From Branchiostoma belcheri (taxonomy: Eukaryota > Chordata > Leptocardii > Amphioxiformes > Branchiostomatidae), in assembly GCF_001625305.1 (NCBI RefSeq), contig NW_017804109.1, forward strand, positions 179,625 to 243,624: a stretch of 64,000 bases of DNA. Direction: 5' to 3'. The position numbers and the translations under genes are program-made. The notes beneath the pieces are model-generated. The model saw only the letters and a program-made list of their open reading frames with translations. It did no database searches and had not been told where the DNA came from. Position 1 is the stretch's first letter; each line of letters starts with the position of its first letter. Shown piece by piece: positions 44,401 through 51,956 of the stretch.

Positions 44401-47400
44401 AGAAAAAACGTCGATGAAAATACAAGATTTATAACAAGTTTGGTGAGTATCGAGAATTAGATTTGTAACCGACCACATTTAACATTTATGACATCGCGAA
44501 TGATCAAAGGAGAATGAAGTCAAAACCGCTTTAGTATTAATAGTAGTGCAGACATCGATTCGATCGGAAACTTGGTGAAATTAGTTCCAATTGCCCATGA
44601 CAAGAACACGGCAATGTATCAAATACACGTAGTAAAAGTTGGCTGTCGGGGCATGGCACCCGGACAAAAAAGATTGCAATGCAAAAATCATTCTCTGGCT
44701 TCCCCCTTACCGCGACAAAAAAGATGGCCTCCCTTGCCAAGCATAACCCATAAGATTAAGAGTACTTCTAGTATTCCTTAGTCTGGCATAAAATTGGTCT
44801 GGCATAAAGTTGATTCCCCCAAAATACACACTTAAGAACATGGCACCCTGCCAACTATACCCTTTGTGACTATCCTGATAGCCGGAGAAATATGGCCTGT
44901 TATCAAAGACAGAACCGTTTCTACAGACTCCAGTTGGCACAGAGATGAAGGCCTGAATGACACAGTTAGGAACTATGAACTTTGTGATGGATGACAGTAC
45001 GGTCCCTGTGCCAGATAAGGTAATCTCTGAAAACGATCTTCTGCCTACAGACTATCATTAAAGCATCCAACAACGGACCGATTACCAGTGCTGGGTATCT
45101 ATCTTTGAGGAGACGCTGGCTGGAGAATCCATGTAAAGCTCCTGATAAATGATATCCCTTCGTTATACAATATAAATCAAACGGCTGGATAAGGTCTCTA
45201 ACAGTGAGAGACGCTTCAGATAGCAATCACTGTCTTTCATCAGAGAGCTGCGAACGAGTCTCTGAGAACAAACTGAACTAGTATACTTTCTAAACTTGTT
45301 CTACCCGTTGCTAACACCAGTACCAGTTCTACGAGTCCCACTTATCTCCAGACACTCTGTCACAATTCACTGGTGATTATGAAAGACGGTGGATGGTGTC
45401 TGAAAAGTCTGAATTTTTAAAGACCCGATAGTTTAATTGATGTTATATGCGGCATTATGTTCATCCCCAAGCAGATCCTACGGTGGCAAGGCAGTATCCA
45501 TTGGCCATGGAGTGACCATTAGCCACCAGTCACTCCATGGCCAATGGTTACTACCTTGCCATCGTAGGATCTGCTTATGCATCCATTGGCCATGGAGTGA
45601 CCGGTGGCTAATGGTCACTCCTTAGCCAATGCCTTTCCATCGTAGGATCTGTTTGGAGATTATATTACGAAAGCTTCATCAAGTTTATGTTCCTCTTTAG
45701 TTGATGACGTCCGCCTGCAGTGGGGTTTCCCGTTCATCTGGGCCCAGGACGTGCCGGTGGTGACAGACGCCACGGCGCTCCACTCGCAGTTCAAACTCAC
45801 CGGCATCACTACCAAGGCTTACGTCAACTCATTCCTTCCCAACGCCAAAGGTACGTGAAGAACATGGTAACAAATAGCACCAACCAACAAAACATATGGT
45901 TCAGTAACTCCTTCCTTCCCAACCACGAAGGAACGTGGAGAAATAAGTAACAACTGAAACTTCAGCACCAAGGGTAGGCCTCTTCACTGGATCCAGGCTA
46001 AAGTACAGCTCAAAAGAACGGTAGAGTGCAATTAGACAACCAGACAGTAGACATCAGTACACCCCTACATGGACTGCTTGTACACTGCACACAACTCACA
46101 TTATATTGGTGTCACTCTTCGGCAGATGAACAGGCAGCAACAGACCAGAGGTAGCTGTACTTATATGTGCATTTTCCAATTCTGTATCATAGACAGTCAT
46201 GGTAATGTGTTAAATGATGTGACCAAAGGATAGTGTAACGAAAGTGTCGCATATTCCATCTCTACCTGTCCCAGGAAAAGGCTGTACCTACGCGGCGAGC
46301 ACGTGCGGGTTTGAGGGTGCAGACGACTGCCTGACGGACACGCAGCACTGTGAGGACGCCGTGGGCACGCAGGAGTGTGACGGGTGTCAGTACTTCACCG
46401 GCAGCTGCCAGAACCGGAGCAGGGAGTGCAGTCTACTGGAGACAGGTAGGGCTAAACCGTAAACAAACACATCGGTAGTTTTCGTCAAGTGTGTATGCGG
46501 TGGTTTGATCAAACTTCAATCCAAAGCCAAGAAGACGTAGCCTAGATGCCATCCTCTGTAGCTAACACCGCCTCCCTTGTCCCTAGCCAGCGACAAGGGA
46601 GCCGGCGGCAACCCGGCTATAGAAGACGTATATTATATAAAGAAAGGCGAATATTGTTGTGTACGGTTCTCCAGTGCGACAATGCACCAACTGTACCGTT
46701 GCCTAGTCACGGGTCCGGATAGTCCAGTGTTCCGAGAACCATGCCTGGGGTAAATCTACGTCCATTCAGGCATAAAACTAGATAACCACGGTTCTGGATA
46801 TCAATTCTATGCCTGAATGGTTTAGGATTAGGATCATACACGGTTCTGGTAGGCTCAGCGTATCCAAAAGCGTAGATTTGTACAGGCACGATTCTGGATA
46901 CGCGTGGACTAACCAGAACTGTGCTAAAGCAAGGTTCTGGATAAAGCACGGTTCTGGATACAACAATATGGCTTTTGTATGCTGTCCTCTAGGTGACAAG
47001 AACACCTTCACCACGCTGGAGATCCAGCTGCACCTGTCCCGGCGCCTGGCGTACCACCTGCTGCAGATGTACATCCCCTCCACCTCCATCGTCATCATGT
47101 CCTGGGTCTCCTTCTGGATCGACATCGCCGCCGTCCCTGCCCGGGTGTGTCTGGGCGTCACCACGGTCCTCACCATGACGGCGCAGAGCGGCCGCACCTT
47201 CGCCATGCCCGAGGTCTCGTACGTTCGCGCCATTGACGTGTGGATCGTCGTCTGCCAGCTTTTCGTCTTCTCGGCGCTCATCGAGTACGCCGTCGTCAAC
47301 TTCGTCTACAGGTTCGGCGGGCTCGTGGTGCGCAGACTGTCCAACGCCAAACCACTGGTACTTCTAGCAGTTTCATTCTCTTTACTTCCCAGTATTGTTT

Positions 47401-47964
47401 TTGGTGGCTGTGCAGATCCTACGGTGGCAAGACAGTATCCATTGGCCATGTGCGCCAGAGACTTGCCACCGTAGGATCTTCTTGGAGATTGTCTAGGTCA
47501 TGAGATATCAACACCTGAAGTTCAACTGCAGTACCATAAGAAGCCGCTAGGCGGCCCAAAATATAATCATTTCGAGGTCTCATCAAGACCTACCCACGTA
47601 CCAAATATCAAGTTAATCCATTTAAAGCTTCACAAGTTATCGTGTTTACAGACGCGCGCGCGAACGCCTCTGAAAACATTACCTTCTTGGCAAACGTAAT
47701 GGACACTAAGATTGCTTGTAACTATAAATAAATTGGCAGAAGAGGACCCAATATCAATCTTACGTCATGAAAAAAATCCCATTTTCTCCATTTTTCCAGG
47801 ACCATGGTCCAGACGACGTCACCGCCGTAAAGATCCAGCAGCTGAAGAACCCCGGAGACAAAGGCAAGCGGAAGGCGCAGACCATAGACAACGCCTGCCG
47901 AGTCATCTTCCCGTCATCCTTCATCGTCTTCAACCTGGTGTACTGGGCCGTCTACCTGCTGTAA
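26179..47964 (+). CDS. Glycine-receptor-like Cys-loop chloride channel with Cys-rich loop C
   Basis: A pentameric anion-channel subunit. Exons: 26179-26365 (signal peptide; [19 protein letters not shown]; sequon NWT), a possible 30-bp exon 27158-27187, 31028-31095, 38209-38420, 40928-41010, 45701-45850, 46275-46445, 46993-47357, 47800-47964. Joined phases are consistent: 1431 nt, 476 residues. The 68- and 83-bp exons equal those of vertebrate GLRA genes. Motifs: [16 protein letters not shown]; the Cys-loop [15 protein letters not shown] with 13 residues between cysteines; TM1 [17 protein letters not shown]; the anion filter [17 protein letters not shown] at TM2, with Cys instead of Gly at 2'; [20 protein letters not shown] at TM3; TM4 [14 protein letters not shown]. 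The cytoplasmic loop is very short. Exon 46275-46445 inserts eight cysteines where loop C normally has its two. Ligand unknown. Long introns hold many MITEs. Confidence 0.85.
27158..27187 (+). other. Candidate 30-bp micro-exon of the receptor
   Basis: ATTTTAG precedes and GTGAGA follows a 30-bp segment whose phase fits both neighbours (exon 1 ends in phase 1; the 68-bp exon starts in phase 1). It would encode [10 protein letters not shown]. The usual segment before beta strand 1 is not recognisable in it, so another exon may exist. Confidence 0.3.
27188..31027. other. Receptor intron, no other gene recognised
   Basis: A 3.8-kb intron by the model given. Frames such as 27500-27739 and 28685-29047 have no recognisable product. 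The exon at 31028-31095 ends it. Confidence 0.4.
31683..32091 (+). mobile_element. Poly(A) retro-insertion with 16-bp target duplication
   Basis: Identical AACAGTTTTAGGAGCC flanks the insert at 31667-31682 and 32092-32107. The 409-bp insert ends in GAATAAACAG and, about 15 bp on, a run of A. This is the form of a reverse-transcribed polyadenylated RNA. No reading frame is recognised, so it is a 5'-truncated LINE 3' end or the retrocopy of an mRNA 3' UTR. Confidence 0.85.
32745..33058 (-). mobile_element. LINE reverse transcriptase C-terminus and 3' UTR, reverse
   Basis: On the minus strand it encodes [20 protein letters not shown] and [10 protein letters not shown], then the 3' UTR (CCAGCTGCCGCCGCGCCGCG, CTGGTGTGTTATGCCGAAAG) and a GATACAGATACAGA tail. 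It is the longest surviving coding piece of this family in the window. Confidence 0.8.
33108..33347. mobile_element. 240-bp long-TIR MITE with 9-bp target duplication
   Basis: Ends TACCCTGGAAGCCAGACTAG and TACCAGTCTGGCTCCCAGGG are inverted. Pairing continues inward through GCCAAGAGC and TATCTAAATT to the centre, so nearly the whole element folds back. Flanks are GGAGTGACT at 33099-33107 and 33348-33356. Long arms with a 9-bp duplication suit a Mutator-like (or Merlin) origin. Confidence 0.88.
33360..34400. other. Receptor intron, nothing recognised
   Basis: Part of the 7.1-kb intron between exons ending at 31095 and starting at 38209. No gene or repeat recognised here. Confidence 0.4.
34405..34574. 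mobile_element. MITE with 9-bp target duplication
   Basis: 170 bp in the receptor intron. Ends TAATCTCCAAGCAGATCCCT and CCTCTGCTTGGAGAGTA are imperfect inverted repeats. Flanked by GGAGTCACC at 34396-34404 and 34575-34583. The core contains CAGTATCCATTAGCCAT as in elements at 515, 45462 and 47411. Confidence 0.85.
34584..36890. other. Receptor intron, nothing recognised
   Basis: No exon, RNA gene or clear repeat family found in this AT-rich stretch. A 107-residue frame at 36157-36480 (+) is unsupported. Confidence 0.4.
36895..36963 (+). repeat. (AGT)23 microsatellite
   Basis: Twenty-three perfect uninterrupted AGT units, likely length-polymorphic. Confidence 0.98.
37888..38066. repeat. TATCCAGAACCGTGC repeat, copy 2
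   Basis: The same motif order as 22465-22662: TATCCAGAACCGTGCCTATC, GGGTTAGGGTTATGATCAGG, then the inverted motif, TTTGCCCCAGGCAC and CATGGTTCTGGA. It ends about 140 bp before a receptor exon. Confidence 0.7.
38421..40927. other. Receptor intron, nothing recognised
   Basis: 2.5-kb intron between the exons at 38209-38420 and 40928-41010. No gene or repeat recognised; frames on either strand are short. Confidence 0.4.
41400..41452 (+). repeat. (TA)n microsatellite
   Basis: About 25 AT units with one AC interruption near 41411. Confidence 0.95.
41829..41915 (+). mobile_element. LINE-like 3' tail
   Basis: Segment with GCAATTAGCCCTCGGG and GGAATTTGCTATAAACTTTC resembles 59800-59882 (GCAATTACCCCCCCGGGCAT, GAATTTGCAATAAACTTC). 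A repeated 3' end of a retroelement is the simplest reading. Confidence 0.5.
41916..45455. other. Receptor intron, nothing recognised
   Basis: Part of the 4.7-kb intron between exons at 41010 and 45701. Frames such as 43944-44267 (+) lack any recognisable motif. Confidence 0.4.
45462..45664. mobile_element. Compound MITE with nested palindromes
   Basis: Begins CCCCAAGCAGATCCTACGGT and ends CGTAGGATCTGTTTGGAGAT. Between these, the segment GTATCCATTGGCCATGGAGT and its inverse occur four times, so it looks like two foldback units fused head to tail. It ends 37 bp before a receptor exon. Confidence 0.75.
46275..46445 (+). other. Cys-rich loop C exon of the receptor
   Basis: 171-bp exon, phase 1 at both ends, acceptor CCTGTCCCAG and donor ACAG|GTAGGG. 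It encodes 57 residues with eight cysteines ([44 protein letters not shown]) and one sequon (NRS). It falls between the exon carrying the LHSQFKL strand and the one starting [14 protein letters not shown], which is exactly where loop C closes over the agonist in glycine receptors. Being symmetric in phase (1-1), it could be skipped without a frameshift. Confidence 0.85.
46709..46961. repeat. TATCCAGAACCGTGC repeat, copy 3
   Basis: Six or more copies of the motif in both orientations (CACGGTTCTGGATA, ACGATTCTGGATACGCG), with the GGTTTAGGATTAGGATCA spacer. It ends about 30 bp before the TM1-TM3 exon at 46993. Confidence 0.7.
47411..47493. mobile_element. Short foldback MITE relic
   Basis: GCAGATCCTACGGTGGCAAG and CTTGCCACCGTAGGATCTTC form a near-perfect inverted repeat with only about 40 bp between. 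It lies in the last receptor intron and belongs to the CTCCAAGCAGATC family. Confidence 0.7.
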
Positions 47965-47965
47965 G

Positions 47966-48138
47966 GCCCACACCATAGACAAGACCTTCCGTGCACCTGC
48001 TGTAATAACTAGACCATAGACAAGGCCTTCTGTGTACCTTCTGTAAGGACAAGACCATAGACAACGCCTGCCGAGTCATCTTCCCTTCATCCTTCATCGT
48101 CTTCAACCTGGTGTACTGGGCCGTGTACCTGCTGTAAG
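47966..48138 (+). pseudogene. Tandem copies of the receptor TM4 exon
   Basis: After the stop at 47964 come two internally deleted copies (each ACCATAGACAAG... to CTGCTGTAA or TTCTGTAA) and then, at about 48050-48138, a nearly full copy of the final 85 bp of the coding exon, including its stop, with only a few substitutions. These lie in the 3' UTR and are not expected to be translated. Confidence 0.88.
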
Positions 48139-48186
48139 ACTCTACAAGGACAACAAAACTTGCACAAAGACTAGTTGAATCGAACT

Positions 48187-48437
48187 ATTGTATCCAGATT
48201 CGTGATTTCTATAGATAGTCCACGCGTATCCAGAAACGTGCTTTATCCCGGACCATGCTTAGGCACGGTTCTGGATAGTCCACGCGTATCCAGAAACGTG
48301 CTTTATCAAGGCCCACGCTTCTGGAGTATCCAGAAACGTGTTCGGTGCAAACCTGCGTTCTTGGACATGTGGAGACAGTCCATAACCGTGCCTGATCCTA
48401 ACCTAAAATAAAACTTGGTAGGCACCGTTCTGGACAC
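48187..48437. repeat. TATCCAGAACCGTGC repeat, copy 4
   Basis: Contains a direct tandem duplication of a 34-bp unit starting GATAGTCCACGCGTATCC, plus several inverted motifs and GTGCCTGATCCTAACC. Located just 3' of the receptor coding region. Confidence 0.7.
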
Positions 48438-48439
48438 AA

Positions 48440-49915
48440 TGGGAACCGCCATCGCATTGCAAAGCAAAATGAAAGTTAGCAACTGGACGTAAAACTGTCT
48501 GGCAGCTTTTACAGTTGCGAAAGCCATCTTATAAACAACCCTGTTTATATATATAAGAGGTGTACGAAGTTACACTGTACGACCAATAACGTGGTATGCA
48601 AACAGGTCAGTGTGGAAGGAAACATCTGTGCAAAATGTATATAAACGTGCTTGAAGCACCAGTGAAGACATGGCATCTACAGATTAATGTATGTGTGATT
48701 GCATATTAATCTGGAAAACATAACTCATCATAATTAACATCATAATTATGTATCAAGAATATTCTAGATTAGCCAGAACTGCTGAAATGTCATGACACTT
48801 TTTGAACTCTACAATCGTTTCAGTACAAGGTTTCAGTAAGGTAATGTTTAATGTCAATTCAGGGCTTCATGTGTATATAGAACTTGACTTGATACCGCCA
48901 GTATGCATGAATGTTATCAGTCTAGAGAAATGTTATCTTTCATCCCACGTAGCCTGCTCTTTCCATGTGTATGAACAGATCTGATCGTGAGCAAGGACCA
49001 CCTGACCTGATGAAAGATTATCATACTTCTAAATTACGTCATTGTCTTATAGTTAAAGAGGATAGACTTCTTGTTACAATTGAAAGGAAAAACACATTGT
49101 AAACTACATTTTATAAATGATTGTACTTCATAAGTTTGTTTGAATAACAATAATATACTGCAGTTCACCATAGTATGCTCCATGATGGCATCACTATATA
49201 ACCATAAGGCAGGCTTCAGTGGTGTACTCCATATTTACTGCTAATTCTCTTTTTGTTGTAATTTTACTACACATATGAATGTAAGCACATGTACATAATA
49301 TCATTCATTTCTGAATATATCCTTTTCAGATAGTTAGATGGTTGGTGTTAGAAAACACAACATATCAACAGAAAAAAATATAATATACGCTTGTAACATA
49401 TGAAGGAAACAGCATTGTACAAAATAATTAAGTCTCTGAAGACATCAGAATCTATAGATATATTCCCCTATGTACAACACGTATCCTGGAAGCCAAGCTC
49501 TCATCTGCCAGCATCTACATTGTAAGTAAGTTGGGATCTTACATCACTTTCTAACCTTCATCCTGCTAAGGCAGCCATTTGGCACCATATTTGTACTGGT
49601 AATGGAGTAAGGTAGCAGGGAGAAGGTTAACCAATAAGGCATAATATATTACCTACTCCTGTACGCCATGTGAACTACCTTAGTTTGTACAGCAGTCCTG
49701 AAGACTACACCTCTTATAATCTGTGGAGGAATAAATCATTATCAAGATTGAGTGTTTCTATCCTACTCTACCCTACTGTACATGTATGTCTACATATTCT
49801 TGCCAAAGTGACCAAACATATGGAACATAAATATAAAGCTACTGTACTACAAACACACATTTACATGAACATGAAGAAAACATATTTAGCCATAGCCGAT
49901 GCAGCAGGGCTGACG
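48440..49915. other. Intergenic, no gene recognised
   Basis: AT-rich sequence downstream of the receptor. No splice-supported exon and no known repeat seen. Confidence 0.4.
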
Positions 49916-49919
49916 CGAA

Positions 49920-50420
49920 TTAGGATTCTACCTTGGTCAGTATGAGCCGTTGGCGGCCACATATATCTATCATTGTCACTTGCAGTACTAGTAATGACAG
50001 AGTACAGTTTTTAAAGCCATCCACAGCACTATGACTGCCTACTGTGACTGTCCTACTACACCACATGTAGGGCGGGTCACCAGAACACAATCCCTTCAGC
50101 GCTTGGGGGATTTTATTGTTCCAAAACTTCGCATGACCCGGCATCAATTTCAATTCTCCCCGAGATTGAAACAGGTCAGAAACCGCATCTCCGGTCACGA
50201 TATCTTCCACAAGACAGGCTGGATAATCCTCAAGATGTAACACGGCGGTCCTCAGGGCATCGCAAGTCAAGCGTGTTCCCTCAATATATTCACATTCTAG
50301 AGATACTGTCTCTGCAACAATAGAAGAGGCATTTATAAGGCTTAGGGATGACACAGGAGGGTTGACTTGGTTAGAGGGAACACCAAACGTCTTCAGCCAA
50401 GTGTGACCTGTTGATCCCAA
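49920..50420 (-). other. Unidentified 166-residue frame, possible exon or element relic
   Basis: The longest unassigned minus-strand frame in the window. It reads like protein (TWLKTFGVPSNQVNPP, LRTAVLHLEDYPACLVED, SRGELKLMPGHAKFWNN) but I do not recognise a family. The frame has no ATG at its start; an AACAG at about 50408 could be an acceptor in phase 1. It could be a terminal exon of an undescribed gene, or part of a retroelement polyprotein. Base composition is higher in GC than the flanks, which favours past coding. Confidence 0.35.
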
Positions 50421-50429
50421 TTTCTATGG

Positions 50430-51955
50430 CTTTTTACTGCTTGACTGAAAGTTGCTCTGGCAGAGAGACACAGGCCAAGGCCACCTGCCAAAGGCCAAGT
50501 GTCAAAGTCACGCACAATCAATTTCTCATTCTCTATTCATACACACGTCTCTTCCTGGCCTTGCATGGTGTAAACTGGCAGGGCTGGAGGTCTGCCAGGA
50601 AAATCTGAACATACAAAGTTCAAGCATGTCTAAAGGCTTGATCACATCATAAGTCATACAATATAAAACTGAGGGGATTCTTGGAATACTTGTGCATTGT
50701 GTTGTGCAAAATTCAGATGTCAGTTTTCCAAAATATTTGTCTTGGAGACCTTTGTCGATGGCCTGCTTGAAAATCCTGCAACGTTAAAATTTCATGATGA
50801 CGTACATTAAATGTGATCACAACAATGTAAATCTTGCATGACCAGGAAAAATTAGATGTAGAAAGGGATAGCGATTGAGTGTATGTTCAGATCTTAACTT
50901 CTTGAAGTTTACCTCGGCTTACTATGACTGCAGAAATGAATGCAAAAGCTTGAACCAGGATGGCACCAAGGCTAAACTTCAACCAGTTAGGCGGTTCTCC
51001 AGTGCCCATGCACAACTACGTACATGGAGAAAGATGTCACTCGTCCTATTTTGAAAAATGTGTTTTATTATGCTGGGCAATCTCAAGAGTTTGACAAACT
51101 GGAGAGTCGATTTATTCGATTGATTTTCCCTTGAAGTTATAGCGGTTTGTAACACACTTTTGCAGGGCCGAAACAATGAATCATCTAATTTTATGAGTCG
51201 TGCTGATAGAATGAGCACAAGCTGTACAGTTGGGATTATCCAACCTACCCCTGCCCCTGCCCCGGAGCAAAATCTTTGACATTATTGATGGAACTGAAAT
51301 AATAAGTGACTCCAGATGAAAGACCCAACAAGAACTCCTACATGTAGGTTGGAACTCGGCTCTAGCCAACTTAAATTTTTTTTTCCATCAGCCTAGATTC
51401 ATGATCGGATGGGGGTTGGTAGAGGAAGACGCTCGCAATCTAGTTTTGGATGACTTAGTGTTCAAAAACGCAATTTCCTTCATTTTGAGAGGCAAATCAT
51501 GGTGTGAGGAGTGGCAGGTGGTGGTCCTTTGATTGTCCTGATATTTTTACCAAAGATTTCTGTTAATTTTTTCATTCAAGGTTGACGGATTGGTTTACAA
51601 ATGTAAAACATTTTATGTCACACGGTGGAAAGTTCCAGCAATTGATGGCAAAATGGGTGCTGCACAGAGTTCTGAGTTGGAAAAGTAATAATAACCTTTT
51701 ACTTCGCCCAATCCAGCATCTTTGCGGATAAAAAAAATTGGCATGTTATTGTTAAGACATGGAAAGAAATGTCATCAAACCAAACTTCGTCAATGTGCAA
51801 AATTCACTCCTCACAATGCAGGAAATAGCATTTGAGAGGGTCATGATGTCAAAAATTTCACTTGACATAATATATACTAGCATTACGTCAAGCAAAATTG
51901 AGATGATGGAAACAAATCTCATGTTGGCCAGTACAGAGGAATGTGATAGTAACCT
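50430..51955. other. Intergenic, no gene recognised
   Basis: Region 3' of the Mextli-like stop. No exon recognised. Minus-strand AATAAA candidates occur but none is distinctive. Confidence 0.4.
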
Positions 51956-51956
51956 G

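Noticed and set aside
46809-47474. 221-residue continuous plus frame
   Set aside because: Only 46993-47357 is exon. The 5' part is the TATCCAGAACCGTGC repeat and the 3' part runs into an intron with a MITE.
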